NCBI GenBank assembly: GCA_907163345.1
Contig: CAJQUN010000473.1
Span: 248,001-312,000, forward strand
Direction: 5' to 3'
DNA from: Haberlea rhodopensis
Taxonomy: Eukaryota; Streptophyta; Magnoliopsida; Lamiales; Gesneriaceae
Length of the DNA: 64,000 nt
The position numbers and the translations under genes were made by a program. The notes beneath the pieces were generated by a model. The model made no database searches and was not told the origin of the DNA. It saw nothing but the letters and a program-made list of their open reading frames with translations. This document shows, piece by piece, positions 1-11,127 of the stretch. Position 1 is the stretch's first letter, and each line of letters opens with the position of its first letter.

Positions 1-1773
1 AGAAAGGAAAAGAAATTAAATACTTATCAACAATTGTTTGAAGTTTGACTAGAATTGGATGGTGAGTCATAAGATGAGACACGTAGGTTCTTTCAATTCC
101 CTACAACACAACTTGGTTAAATTTAATTTCCTTCCAAAAGAACATACCAACAGCGTGTGAAAAAGAGGGGAGTTCCTTCGAAAATTCCAAATTTTCAAGC
201 CTCCAATTTTTGTCTTGTGTTTGGGTATTTCAACACTGTTTAAGGGTTGCTTGTTTCTCGCTGTATCAAAGTAAGAATCTTAAGTTTCATACTGATTAAA
301 TTTAGAATTGAGTAAATATGGCTTCTTGGGTTGTTTATTTTAAGACTTAACTTTGAAATTCTACTTATGTATCATTTTATTATGAAGGAGCAAAATTTGA
401 AAGTAGTAAGAATTCTTGGCTTGTGGAGAAGGATTGTTTGTATAGGGTTATATGTAAATATTAATACATTAGAACTTTTGTGCTTTAAATTGTTGAGTAC
501 GTTTCATTGTAAATATTGATATAATTTGTTTTGTAACATTTCTTGTTGGATTTAGATTTAAATGTTAAAATCATGTAATTGTCAAATTCCTACAGAACAT
601 AGTAAATAGTTGTGATGAAATAGGAGAGGTATTTTGCTTGACTTTCTAAGAACTAGAAAGGTGAAAATATGTTGAGTGTCATGATGTTTGGTTATTACAT
701 TTATATTACGTATGAATTGAGGAAAAAAATGGGTGAGCCATGATAATCACAATAGTTGTGTCTGTAGTTGCTCATTTATCAAATTCTTGAATAAATATAA
801 GTTTTTTTTTCTAAATTTCATGGACTTATGAAAGTTTAAAATATTGAAATTGATGTTGTGATCAGATAGTTGCAGCAAAGGTCAGTTGGACAATTAACTA
901 CTATAATTCTTTGTGTTTCAACTATTCAGGTATGTTCTGTCTTAATAAGAGCAGTATATTATCCTTGAGTAACCATACTGATCGAATATTATTAAATGAG
1001 AAGAGTTGAGAATATGTAATGAATTGATTAATTGGGATAGAATGATAATGAGTTGAGATGGAATTATGATGTGGATCTTGTTATATATTTTATATATGAA
1101 TTGATGATTGGATAGACGTTATATTTGTGGTTGATGTGGACTTATGAGTCCAGGATTTGGGTCAGTGGATGAAATTTCTGGTCCTGATATCATATATTAG
1201 ATGATATGGACTGACGAGTCCTGGATATAGGCCAGTGGATGACATATCTGGTCTGATAATCGTGAATGCATTGCGATGCATTTCACATATAGATGATGAG
1301 ATGATATGATGTAATATTGGACATCATGTTTATATTATATTATTGTTGTCTTGTTTGACATGATTAGTTCCGAGGGAAAGGAACAATGCATTATTATTTG
1401 TTAAACTGTTGAGTTATATTGATGAGATGTTTACGATCTGTAAAATTTATGTTGGTATTTTGGTAAGAACGTACTGGGCATTAGCTCACCATTTTATGGG
1501 TTTTGTTTTTCAGGTGACAGGACTGGTACTAGTGGACGGGGTCAGAGTTAGACTGACGACGGGATATAGGGTAGAGCCCACTAGTTTTTTTTAGTGTTTG
1601 ATATTACTGAAGAATATACTTTTGATGTCCAATAGGTTTAAGAGATTATATGTTTATGTTTATGGTTTAAGAGATTATATGTTTATGTGACATTGATTAG
1701 CATCTCGATCAGGTTTGTCAAATTTTATTTATGATGGAAAGTATTTACTTTGGCGATAGTGGGCCTGTCATCA
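1..1773 (+). repeat. Element A 5' LTR, left part (cut by window start and by E)
   Basis: Base 1 aligns with 53353 of the 3' LTR, so about the first 117 bases of this LTR lie outside the window. It runs into the E insertion at 1774 and resumes at 10676. Compared with the 3' LTR it keeps about 200 bp (roughly 949-1150) that the other copy has lost. A 24-25 bp unit is repeated in tandem around 1628-1690. A possible splice donor (CAAA|GTAAGA) lies at 271. No credible protein is encoded; the small open frames here are chance. Confidence 0.92.
1141..1258 (+). repeat. Tandem 70-bp unit with hammerhead-ribozyme-like core (tentative)
   Basis: Two related units start 70 bp apart. Unit 2 has CTGACGA (1211-1217), a stem GTCCTGG/CCA..GGAT (1218-1240), then GACA and a small hairpin TATC-6 nt-GATA followed by ATC. 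Unit 1 has CTTATGA (1141-1147), GTCC/GGAT, an intact GAAA (1171-1174) and GATATC (1186-1191). Each unit retains core elements lost in the other. Against the idea: I cannot draw a convincing stem I for either unit. The 3' LTR keeps unit 2 and part of unit 1 (about 54297-54412). Confidence 0.35.
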
Positions 1774-3827
1774 TGTAAGGACCCGAATCCTTAAGTGCGG
1801 AATCAAGGCATAATAGAGCTATCATAATAATCAGAGTGTAAAAGAACGTGTTGAGTTTATGAGCTTAAGCATTACATGCCAAAAATAAGGACTACGAAAA
1901 TGGATTAATTACATTCCAATCAAAAGAATGTGTTTAACTATAGTTCAAGCTACTCCTAGAGTAGACACTATAGGAAGTAATCCCGTCCTTCAAGTCCCAA
2001 AAGCATCCTCAACAAGCTCACCATCTCAACCCGTCTAGCCCTTCTATCATGCCAAACGTGTACCTACAAGGACAACCCCCAAACATGAGCAATAATAATC
2101 ATTCATATTCAACACAATATGAAGATAAAGCGTAAATGCATAATCATAATAAAACACTTCCTGTTTTCCCCATGCATTTCAAACGCTTCCCGTTTGGTTG
2201 TCCCTGTACCATAACTCATGAGTATAATCAATAGATTATTTTTAATGGTCTAAACATGTCATGACACAATACCATCTCATCAATATCAAATACCGGTCAC
2301 AATTCCCTAGTCTGTCCATCACAATGTATTTTAATGCCCCTCGCTTATTTACATATAGGCGGCATAGGATAACCTCGCTTCAATGGACATGCGGGACTCC
2401 CACCCCTCGCCTCTCATTGAGCGGCAAATACCCTTTCCTCGCCCTATATGATAACCACGCTCAAATGTGACATGCGGCGCTCCCACCCCTCGCTTCACAT
2501 TTAGCGGAACCAAACAAAATAGCGGCAAGCATTAAAATCATCAAGGGATGACCACGACTCATGGGATGTGCACCAATAATCATCATATGCATCTATAAAC
2601 ATCATGCATAACATGTATTTGCATCCACAATGCAATACCACATATATACTCGCATCCACAATGCATAAACAATGAGTATATAAGATACATGTACCGTTGG
2701 GTGCCCGTACGTCCACTACGTACCTTTCCAAAAGTGGAATTGATCTGGCTTCAGTTCCTCGGTTGCGTTGCTACCTGGGATGGTTCTACACAATCACACA
2801 ACCCCATATTAGAAGCCAAATAATAGCCAAATACCAAAAATTTGACAAAAGAAACCATTTTCCAAAATTCCACAGGCGGCGATCGATCGCTTCCCTTAGG
2901 CGATCGGTCGCCTCAAAATTTTCATCGCGGCGATCGATCGCGCCAAACATGGTGATCGATCGCCTAGCCCTTGATTTGGCTACTGCCTCTCGGCGATCGG
3001 TCGCCTCATTTTAGGTGATCGATCGCCTATCCTTCGAAAAACTTATTGTCCCTTGGCGATCGGTCGCCTCTTTTCAGGCGATCGATCGCCTCGCGCAGAG
3101 GCGCGATTTCTGCCATTTTTGCACCAAAATTTTCATCCAATCCATCCCAACATTTACACAATCAAACAACATCATAAATAACAACTTAAACCACCAAAAT
3201 ATACTTCAAAACAAGTATAAATCCAACCCTCAATCTCAACTACAACAACCCAACACAAACCCATTTTAAAACCCTTCAAAATCAACCCAAACTTAAATAA
3301 AACACAACAAAATTAACCATGAGGTATCCATACCTCTTGGGGACCTCAAATCACCCAATATTCTCCACAAATCAAGATTTTTGAAAGGTTTCTCTTCACC
3401 CCAAAGCTGGAACTCGAAAATGGAGAGAAAGGGGAAGGGTTTGGGTGATGTTTGGTAAAGGTAAAGTGAGAGTGGATGAGGTGGGGTTTGGGTATAAAAG
3501 TTGAGTTAATTAAAAATGCAATCCACAACCCATGGTGTATAAAACACCCCAACATGATATTTTCCAAAGCATTAAACCAAATGCAACAAAATATCAATTA
3601 AACACATGATTTCTAATTAATTGCTAACCAAGGCAAATAAATCATGCTTCCAACCATAATTCCCAACATACCCAACATGCACCGTGAAATGCTATCCCGG
3701 GTCACTCTAACACATGACTAAGCATTTCCACATAATAATTCCAACACATAATTAATTACCATCATAATTAATCATATAAACACAATTAATGCACCAAGTT
3801 GCAATTAATCATTTCGGGGATATCACA
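1774..3827 (-). repeat. Element E 3' LTR
   Basis: On the plus strand it reads TGTAAGGACC to GATATCACA, so in element sense it runs TGTGATATCCCCGAAATGATT to GGTCCTTACA. That start is shared with the LTRs of C and F. It contains the GATCGATC palindrome cluster (2876-3092), the paired ACGT box GTACGTCCACTACGTAC (2707-2723), and a stretch of AGCG/CGCT half-hairpins (about 2340-2515). A possible splice donor (sense GAG|GTATGG) lies at 3333-3332. Confidence 0.95.
2876..3092. repeat. Cluster of eight GATCGATC-centred palindromes (E 3' LTR)
   Basis: Eight units with consensus AGGCGATCG[A/G]TCGCCT occur in about 217 bp, separated by unrelated AT-rich spacers. Each unit is an inverted repeat of about 14-16 bp. 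Units alternate between the perfect core CGATCGATCG and CGATCGGTCG. The cluster is duplicated in the E 5' LTR (9724-9940), where several units differ only by C/T changes. Related clusters with different arms occur in the C and F LTRs. Confidence 0.9.
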
Positions 3828-3860
3828 ATACTCCCCTACTTATAAGATTTCGTCCTCGAA
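3828..3860 (-). promoter_or_regulatory. Polypurine tract and GAGGACGAAAT box of element E
   Basis: In element sense the sequence TTCGAGGACGAAATCTT is followed by AAGTAGGGGAGTAT directly before the 3' LTR. The purine run AAGTAGGGGAG is the expected primer for plus-strand DNA synthesis. The GAGGACGAAAT box is also found at the same place in A (one mismatch), C, F and the non-coding B and D, so it is probably a cis element. In E it also encodes the last residues of the polyprotein (FEDEIL, then stop). Confidence 0.85.
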
Positions 3861-6800
3861 ATCACATGCACTTACCCCAAAGGAAACTAAACATAAACAC
3901 ATACCAGAGAATAGTTCCGGGTAGTGCTGCACCATATGCCGCTCCGTCTCCCACGTAGCCTCCTCGACACCCCTGCGATCCCACTGAACCTTGATCATAG
4001 GTATCACTTTGTTCCGAAGTCTACGGTCTGCTCGATCCAGAATTCTGACAGGCCGTTCCATATAAGACACATCGGACTCTAACTGAACTTCGGAAGGCTG
4101 TAAAACATGCGACTGATCCGGCTCATACTTCCGCAGCATCGATACATGAAACACATCATGTATACCAGATAAAGAAGGCGGCAAAGCCAGTCGGTAAGCT
4201 AAGGTGCCAATGCGCTGCAAAATCTCGTACGCTCCAACATACCTCGGAGACAGTTTCCCGCGCATCCCAAATCGCACAACGCCTCTGAAAGGCGAGATCT
4301 TCAAAAAGACCTTATCTCCCAACTGAAATTCCAACGGTCTCCGCCGTTTATTCGCATAAGCTGCCTGTCTGTCCTGGGCTGCTTTCATTTTCTGCCTTAT
4401 TGTCTTTATCTTCTCTTCCATCTCTCGGATCAACTCTGGTCCTCCGACCGATTTGCGGTCCAAATCATCCCAACACAAGGGTGATCTACACCGTCTGCCA
4501 TAAAGAGCTTCAAACGGAGCCATCTGAATACTCGCCTGGTAGCTGTTATTATAAGAAAACTCTACCAAAGGCACTGAATCCTGCCAGGAAGCATCGAACT
4601 CCAAAACACAAGCTCTCAACATGTCCTCGAGCGTCTGAATTGTACGCTCGGTCTGGCCATCCGTCTGAGGATGATAAGCAGTGCTCAATCTAACTTCAGT
4701 TCCCAAGGCTAACTGAAGGCCTTCCCAGAAATGAGATGTGAATCGCGGATCTCGATCTGACACTATGGAAACGGGGATCCCATGCAATCTCACCACATCT
4801 CTAATATACAACTGCGCCATCCTCAAAAAGGTGAAAGTCATGCTATAGGGGATAAAGTTGGCTACCTTAGTCAATCTGTCCACAATCACCCAAATAGCAT
4901 CAAAGCCTGAAGTACTCCTCGGCAAATGAGTCACTAAGTCCATGGAAATATGCTCCCACTTCCACTTCGGTATCTCCAAGCTTCTCAATTCGCCGCCAGG
5001 TCTCTGTCTCTCTGCCTTAACCTGCTGGCAGATCAAACACCTCTTTACAAAAGCGACGACATCACTCTTCATTCTCTTCCACCAAAACTGACCACGTAGA
5101 TCTTTATACATCTTCTTCCCGCCTGGGTGGATGCTAAGTCTGCTACTATGAGCTCGCTCCAAGATCCCTCTACGCAACTCCGGCGTACTCGGAACCACCC
5201 AACGGTCACCCAATCTCAAAGACCCGTCATCGGCCACTCTGAATTTCGTTGGCTGACCAAGATGTACTAAAGATAACCACCTCTGAACCTCATCGTCTGA
5301 CCTCTGAGCTCTCCTGATGATCTCATAGATATCTGGCTCAGCTAACAAGGTCGATACATGCACAGGTGATGCATCAATGTTAAAGTCATAGCCCAAATGG
5401 CAATAGGAGGTCATCATGGCTGACAAATGGATGACGTCCTCAGCAGAACTCCTCACTTTCCGGCTCAAAGCGTCTGCTGTCAAATTGGCTTTCCCCGGAT
5501 GGTACTCTATCTCACAGTCATAGTCCTTGAGTAGGTCCATCCATCTCCTCTGCCTCATGTTCAGCTCCGCCTGAGTGAATAAAAACTTGAGGCTCTTGTG
5601 ATCCGTGTATATGGTGAATGAAGTACCATACAAATAATGCCTCCAAATCTTCAGAGCGAAGATAATAGCCGCCAGTTCCAAGTCATGAACTGGATATCTG
5701 GTCTCATGCGGCTTCAACTGTCTCGATGCATAAGCTACCACATGCTTATCTTGCATCAGTACACACCCAAGGCCCTGCAGTGATGCATCAGTATACAAAA
5801 CGAATCTGGAGTTCTCCGTAGGGATCACTAACACTGGCGCCGTCGTCAAACGGTGCTTCAACTCCTGGAAGCTCTCCTCACAAGCTTCTGACCAAAAGAA
5901 AGGTACACCCTTCCGAGTCGACTGTGTCAACGGCTTGGCAATCTTCGAAAAGCCCTCGACGAAGCGTCGATAATATCCGGCCAAACCAAGGAAGCTCCGA
6001 ATCTCAGGCACAGAAGTGGGGGCAGACCACTCCATCACAGCCTCAATCTTCTTGGGATCTACAGATATCCCGCTGCTCGATATGACATGCCCCAGAAACA
6101 CTACACTGCTCAGCCAAAATTCACACTTACTGAGCTTAGCATACAACTGATGCTCTCTGAGAATCTGAAGCACTGTCCTCAAGTGTTTCACATGTTCTTC
6201 CTCGCTCCGGGAGTAGATGAGAATGTCGTCAATAAATACAATGACGAACTGATCAAGATACGGCTGAAACACCCTGTTCATCAGACTCATAAAGATTGCT
6301 GGAGCATTCGTCACGCCGAACGGCATCACTAGGAACTCATAATGTCCATATCGGGTCCGGAATGCTGTCTTATGCACATCTTCCTCTCTGACTCGAATCT
6401 GATGATATCCGGATCTCAAATCAATCTTGCTATACACCCTGGTACCTTGCAACTGATCAAACAGATCATCGATCCTTGGAAGAGGATACTTGTTCTTCAC
6501 TGTAGCCTTATTCAGTTGCCGGTAATCGATGCACAACCGCATCGAGCCGTCCTTCTTCTTCACAAAGAGAACTGGTGCGCCCCATGGCGACACGCTCGAG
6601 CGTATATATCCCTTATCAAGGAGATCCTGCAACTGTTCTTTCAACTCTCTCAACTCAGCCGGTGCCATCCTATAAGGTGCACGAGAGATAGCGGATGTCC
6701 CTGGCAACAGCTCGATCCCAAACTCAACTTCCCTAGCCGGTGGGAACCCTGGGATCTCTTCTGGAAACACGTCAGCAAATTCTGCTACCACTGGTACATC

Positions 6801-8420
6801 CTCAATTCTCAATTCCTTATTCTTTCCAGACATCTCCACGGCATAGATGAGATAGCCCGTGTGGCCACGTTCCAACAACTGAGTCATCTTGATCGCCGAA
6901 TTCAACGGAATCTTCGCACGAGAACCGTTGCCATAGAAGGTCCACTGACTGCCCAACTCAGGTCTGAACTTCACTGTCCTCTGCCGGCAATCTACCACTG
7001 CCTGATATCTGTTCAGAACATCAATACCCAAGATGCAGTCGAAGTCTGACATGCCCAACACAATCAAGTCTGACCTCAATTCGTTGCCCTCAAAATAAAT
7101 GAGGCACTCTGCCATAAACTGATCAGCAACGACATTTCTTCCAGTGGGTGTCGAGACCAAAAGAGGTGTGGGTAAAGAAGACGTGCGCATATGGTGTCTT
7201 TCCACAAAACCAACAGATACAAAAGAGTGGGAGGCACCTGTATCGATCAAAATAAAAGCAGGGTACGTAAATAAATGACACGTACCGGCGATCACCTCCT
7301 CTGGGCCTGCCTGGGCCTGCTCCTTGGTCAGTGCATACACCTGCCCCTGGGGTGGTCCCACTGTCTGACCTCCCGATGGTCGAGGCCCAAACTGCTGCCT
7401 CTGCTGCACTGTCCTATCCTCAAATCTCGGCCGGTTGCCCTGAAACTCTGACTGTCCTCCCTGGGTGGGGCAATACCGAGCGATGTGGCCCATCTTGCCA
7501 CAGCTAAAACAAGCAGGGCACTTGCTTGAAGAATGTGGTCCTCCACAATTGTCGCACCTCGGCTCTCCCGGCCTATTCCCTTGTGAAGACCCTCGATTGG
7601 CCGACCAATTCTTCTTGTTATCCTGTTTCTGACCAAAGTACTTCTTTCCACCAAACCGTGAAGATGAAGAGGCACCACGAGGTTTAAATGGCTCTCCTCG
7701 GGGCCTCAAGCTATCATTGGTCTGCCTCTGTTGCGGTACTGGTGGTGGCATAGCACTAGGATAAGCTCCCACCCCAAGCTCGGCAAGCTCCGCCCTTGTG
7801 AGAGCATCATCAAAAGAAGTTGGGTTATTGATGATAACCCGGTCATAGAGCTGCGGTCGTAACCCCTTCATAAAATTCCTCATCTTTGCGTGCCCATTGG
7901 TGGCAATGTGGGTAACATACCTCAGCAACGAAGAGTACCGCGTGGCATAGTCTGACACTGTCATGATCCCCTGTTTCAAACTTGTAAACTCGTCCTCCTT
8001 TGTCTGTCTCGCCGCTGCGGAGAAATACCGGTTCAGAAACCGGGTCCTGAAGAGTGTCCAATCAATCACAGTACCTAGTGCTCTTAGCTCCAATACAGTG
8101 CCCCTCCACCACATGAGAGGTTTCTTTGCTAACTGAAACTCCGCCAGCCTCAGCCAAGCTGTAACAGCACAAGGAGCCGATACAAAGATCTGTTCAAGTC
8201 TTTCCAACCACTCTTCAGCCTCCTCTCCGGACTCTGTCCCCTCAAACCGGGGCGGATGGTAAGACAGAAATTGCGTCAGACTGATCTCACCCGGTAGTAA
8301 TAACCGAGCTACGAGTTCCATGCCTACGGCCGGTGGAGGTAGGGGGTTTGCCTGTCCAATACTTGCGTTCACACTACCAACATCGCCAACTTCCTCATTA
8401 GCGGCCATGCTGTAACACAA
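3840..8420 (-). CDS. Gag-Pol polyprotein of element E (Gag-PR-RT-RNase H-INT-chromodomain)
   Basis: A single uninterrupted frame of up to 1526 aa. The likely start is the second Met (8408), which follows a 3' splice-site-like TTACAG|C exactly as in element C; this removes four residues. Order of domains: Gag (about 70-215); two zinc knuckles (C289-x2-C-x3-H-x4-C301, then C304-x2-C-x4-H-x4-C317); aspartic protease with LIDTGAS (Asp393); reverse transcriptase with the FIDD catalytic motif (729-732); RNase H with YTDAS (about 876-880) and TDHKS; integrase with H1091/H1098/C1128/C1131 zinc site and D1161-x60-D1222-x35-E1258; C-terminal chromodomain (about 1455-1505, ending EEATWETE...HYPELF). All catalytic residues are present. 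In the family these make virus-like particles, copy the RNA and integrate the DNA; the chromodomain directs integration to certain chromatin. The domain order and chromodomain indicate a chromovirus, most likely Tekay/Del-like; the lineage name is inference. C and F encode closely related but broken proteins. Confidence 0.95.
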   Translation of the reverse strand: MCYSMAANEEVGDVGSVNASIGQANPLPPPAVGMELVARLLLPGEISLTQFLSYHPPRFEGTESGEEAEEWLERLEQIFVSAPCAVTAWLRLAEFQLAKKPLMWWRGTVLELRALGTVIDWTLFRTRFLNRYFSAAARQTKEDEFTSLKQGIMTVSDYATRYSSLLRYVTHIATNGHAKMRNFMKGLRPQLYDRVIINNPTSFDDALTRAELAELGVGAYPSAMPPPVPQQRQTNDSLRPRGEPFKPRGASSSSRFGGKKYFGQKQDNKKNWSANRGSSQGNRPGEPRCDNCGGPHSSSKCPACFSCGKMGHIARYCPTQGGQSEFQGNRPRFEDRTVQQRQQFGPRPSGGQTVGPPQGQVYALTKEQAQAGPEEVIAGTCHLFTYPAFILIDTGASHSFVSVGFVERHHMRTSSLPTPLLVSTPTGRNVVADQFMAECLIYFEGNELRSDLIVLGMSDFDCILGIDVLNRYQAVVDCRQRTVKFRPELGSQWTFYGNGSRAKIPLNSAIKMTQLLERGHTGYLIYAVEMSGKNKELRIEDVPVVAEFADVFPEEIPGFPPAREVEFGIELLPGTSAISRAPYRMAPAELRELKEQLQDLLDKGYIRSSVSPWGAPVLFVKKKDGSMRLCIDYRQLNKATVKNKYPLPRIDDLFDQLQGTRVYSKIDLRSGYHQIRVREEDVHKTAFRTRYGHYEFLVMPFGVTNAPAIFMSLMNRVFQPYLDQFVIVFIDDILIYSRSEEEHVKHLRTVLQILREHQLYAKLSKCEFWLSSVVFLGHVISSSGISVDPKKIEAVMEWSAPTSVPEIRSFLGLAGYYRRFVEGFSKIAKPLTQSTRKGVPFFWSEACEESFQELKHRLTTAPVLVIPTENSRFVLYTDASLQGLGCVLMQDKHVVAYASRQLKPHETRYPVHDLELAAIIFALKIWRHYLYGTSFTIYTDHKSLKFLFTQAELNMRQRRWMDLLKDYDCEIEYHPGKANLTADALSRKVRSSAEDVIHLSAMMTSYCHLGYDFNIDASPVHVSTLLAEPDIYEIIRRAQRSDDEVQRWLSLVHLGQPTKFRVADDGSLRLGDRWVVPSTPELRRGILERAHSSRLSIHPGGKKMYKDLRGQFWWKRMKSDVVAFVKRCLICQQVKAERQRPGGELRSLEIPKWKWEHISMDLVTHLPRSTSGFDAIWVIVDRLTKVANFIPYSMTFTFLRMAQLYIRDVVRLHGIPVSIVSDRDPRFTSHFWEGLQLALGTEVRLSTAYHPQTDGQTERTIQTLEDMLRACVLEFDASWQDSVPLVEFSYNNSYQASIQMAPFEALYGRRCRSPLCWDDLDRKSVGGPELIREMEEKIKTIRQKMKAAQDRQAAYANKRRRPLEFQLGDKVFLKISPFRGVVRFGMRGKLSPRYVGAYEILQRIGTLAYRLALPPSLSGIHDVFHVSMLRKYEPDQSHVLQPSEVQLESDVSYMERPVRILDRADRRLRNKVIPMIKVQWDRRGVEEATWETERHMVQHYPELFSGMCLCLVSFGVSACDFEDEIL

Positions 8421-8621
8421 ATGTTAACAACAATTCAAAGACAATATATATGTTATGCCGTTAGATAACAGGAATGAGAATAAGCACGTTAGTATAACAG
8501 GATATACATTAATATGCACCACATGCATACACATGCTTCAAATGTAAGCACCTAGCCAATCATGCTAAGGCTACCCTTCACTCGTTCCCGGGTTCTCTAA
8601 CCACTGCTCTGATACCACTAA
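8421..8621 (-). other. Element E 5' leader between LTR and gag
   Basis: About 200 bp of non-coding leader. It starts (in sense) at the PBS and ends at a pyrimidine-rich stretch with TTACAG (CAG at 8412-8410) immediately before the gag ATG. The same arrangement is seen in C, which suggests a 3' splice site. Nothing else is visible. Confidence 0.7.
8606..8617 (-). promoter_or_regulatory. Primer-binding site of element E (tRNA-iMet)
   Basis: The sense sequence TGGTATCAGAGC lies 4 bases inside the 5' LTR end. It is the standard plant complement to the 3' end of initiator Met tRNA and fixes the element's orientation. Confidence 0.93.
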
Positions 8622-10675
8622 TGTAAGGACCCTAATCCTTAAGTGCGGAATCAAGGCATAATAGAGCTATCATAATAATCAGAGTGTAAAAGAACGTGTT
8701 GAGTTTATGAGCTTAAGCATTACATGCCAAAAATAAGGACTACTAAAATGGATTAATTACATTACAATCAAAAGAATGTCTTTAACTATAGTTCAAGCTA
8801 CTCCTAGAGTAGACACTATAGGAAGTAATCCCGTCCTTCAAGTCCCAAAAGCATCCTCAACAAGCTCACCATCTCAACCCGTCTAGCCCTTCTATCATGC
8901 CAAACGTGTACCTACAAGGACAACCCCCAAACATGAGCAATAATAATCATTCATATTCAACACAATATGAAGATAAAGCGTAAATGCATAATCATAATAA
9001 AACACTTCCTGTTTTCCCCATGCATTTCAAACGCTTCCCGTTTGGTTGTCCCTGTACCATAACTCATGAGTATAATCAATAGATTATTTTTAATGGTCTA
9101 AACATGTCATGACACAATACCATCTCATCAATATCAAATACCGGTCACAATTCCCTAGTCTGTCCATCACAATGTATTTTAATGCCCCTCGCTTATTTAC
9201 ATATAGGCGGCATAGGATAACCTCGCTTCAATGGACATGCGGGACTCCCACCCCTCGCCTCTCATTGAGCGGCAAATACCCTTTCCTCGCCCTATATGAT
9301 AACCACGCTCAAATGTGACATGCGGCGCTCCCACCCCTCGCTTCACATTTAGCGGAACCAAACAAAATAGCGGCAAGCATTAAAATCATCAAGGGATGAC
9401 CACGACTCATGGGATGTGCACCAATAATCATCATATGCATCTATAAACATCATGCATAACATGTATTTGCATCCACAATGCAATACCACATATATACTCG
9501 CATCCACAATGCATAAACAATGAGTATATAAGATACATGTACCGTTGGGTGCCCGTACGTCCACTACGTACCTTTCCAAAAGTGGAATTGATCTGGCTTC
9601 AGTTCCTCGGTTGCGTTGCTACCTGGGATGGTTCTACACAATCACACAACCCCATATTAGAAGCCAAATAATAGCCAAATACCAAAAATTTGACAAAAGA
9701 AACCATTTTCCAAAATTCCACAGGCGGCGATCGATCGCTTCCCTCAGGCGATCGGTCGCCTCAAAATTTTCATCGCGGCGATCGATCGCGCCAAACATGG
9801 CGATCGATCGCCTAGCCCTTGATTTGGCTACTGCCTCTTGGCGATCGGTCGCCTCATTTTAGGCGATCGATCGCCTATCCTTCGAAAAACTTACTGTCCC
9901 TTGGCGATCGGTCGCCTCTTTTCAGGCGATCGATCGCCTCGCGCAGAGGCGCGATTTCTGCAATTTTTGCACCAAAATTTTCATCCAATCCATCCCAACA
10001 TTTACACAATCAAACAACATCATAAATAACAACTTAAACCACCAAAATATACTTCAAAACAAGTATAAATCCAACCCTCAATCTCAACTACAACAACCCA
10101 ACACAAACCCATTTTAAAACCCTTCAAAATCAACCCAAACTTAAATAAAACACAACAAAATTAACCATGAGGTATCCATACCTCTTGGGGACCTCAAATC
10201 ACCCAATATACTCCACAAATCAAGATTTTTGAAAGGTTTCTCTTCACCCCAAAGCTGGAACTCGAAAATGGAGAGAAAGGGGAAGGGTTTGGGTGATGTT
10301 TGGTAAAGGTGAAGTGAGAGTGGATGAGGTGGGGTTTGGGTATAAAAGTTGAGTTAATTAAAAATTCAATCCACAACCCATGGTGTATAAAACACCCCAA
10401 CATGATATTTTCCAAAGCATTAAACCAGATGCACCAAAATATCAAATAAACACATGATTTCTAATTAATTGCTAACCAAGGCAAATAAATCATGCTTCCA
10501 ACCATAATTCCCAACATACCCAACATGCACCCTGAAATGCTATCCCGGGTCACTCTAACACATGACTAAGCATTTCCACATAATAATTCCAACACATAAT
10601 TAATTACCATCATAATTTATCATATAAACACAATTAATGCACCAAGTTGCAATTAATCATTTCGGGGATATCACA
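8622..10675 (-). repeat. Element E 5' LTR
   Basis: A 2054-bp LTR, same length as 1774-3827, with about 18 single-base differences by eye, most of them in or downstream (plus-strand) of the palindrome cluster at 9724-9940. The paired ACGT box is at 9555-9571. Followed by TSD CATCA at 10676-10680. Confidence 0.95.
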
Positions 10676-10932
10676 CATCATTTGCTTAGGAATTGTGATA
10701 TTGTATTCTGATATTTATAGTCGAGATGCTGTCTGTTTGTTGTTTGATTTACGGCTCAAATACATTTATACATCATCAAGTGGTGAGTCTTAGTTTTAGG
10801 AGGGCCCAGTGTGTCTGGTTAATATGTGTTTAAAAAAAAAAAAATTTAGCCGGAATATTATTGATTGATTATTGATCTCGATTAAATGTATTAATTGCAT
10901 GGTAATGTGAGGTTAAATCGCGGGGCCCTACA
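10676..10932 (+). repeat. Element A 5' LTR, right part
   Basis: Continuation of 1-1773 after the E insertion; its first five bases are the duplicated target CATCA. It matches 54928-55182 of the 3' LTR and ends GGGGCCCTACA, directly before the PBS. Confidence 0.93.
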
Positions 10933-10938
10933 CTTAGG

Positions 10939-10950
10939 TGGTATTAGAGC
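10939..10950 (+). promoter_or_regulatory. Primer-binding site of element A (tRNA-iMet, one mismatch)
   Basis: TGGTATTAGAGC, six bases after the LTR end. It matches the plant initiator-Met PBS except for C to T at position 7. The leader then runs to 11127 and ends with a 3' splice-site-like TTGTTGTGCAG (11115-11125) just before the gag ATG. Confidence 0.85.
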
Positions 10951-11127
10951 ATAGAACCGTCCTGAGACTACCCTGAGGGAGTAGATGATGTCTTATTTGC
11001 GCATGTCTATGATAATATGATGAAATGTGAAAATAATGTGATATTGTATGCCAATGTGCCAAGTAGGTGATTGCAATATTTATATTCTAAAAGTTGTAGT
11101 TGTATTGGTTGTTATTGTTGTGCAGCT

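Larger units (their letters stand above)
1774..10675 (-). mobile_element. Complete Ty3/Gypsy chromovirus element E, intact gag-pol
   Basis: E is a full-length LTR retrotransposon of 8902 bp inserted in reverse into the 5' LTR of A. The target site CATCA is duplicated at 1769-1773 and 10676-10680, and the empty site can be read in A's other LTR near 54928. On the minus strand the order is 5' LTR (8622-10675), PBS, gag-pol (one open frame), polypurine tract, 3' LTR (1774-3827). The two 2054-bp LTRs differ at about 18 positions by eye (about 99.1% identity). At an assumed 1.3e-8 substitutions per site per year that is roughly a third of a million years. It is the only element here whose ends and coding region are all intact, so it could be an autonomous, recently active copy. 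Confidence 0.95.

Noticed and set aside
6342..7049. 235-codon frame on the plus strand inside E's pol
   Set aside because: Antisense shadow of the intact minus-strand polyprotein.
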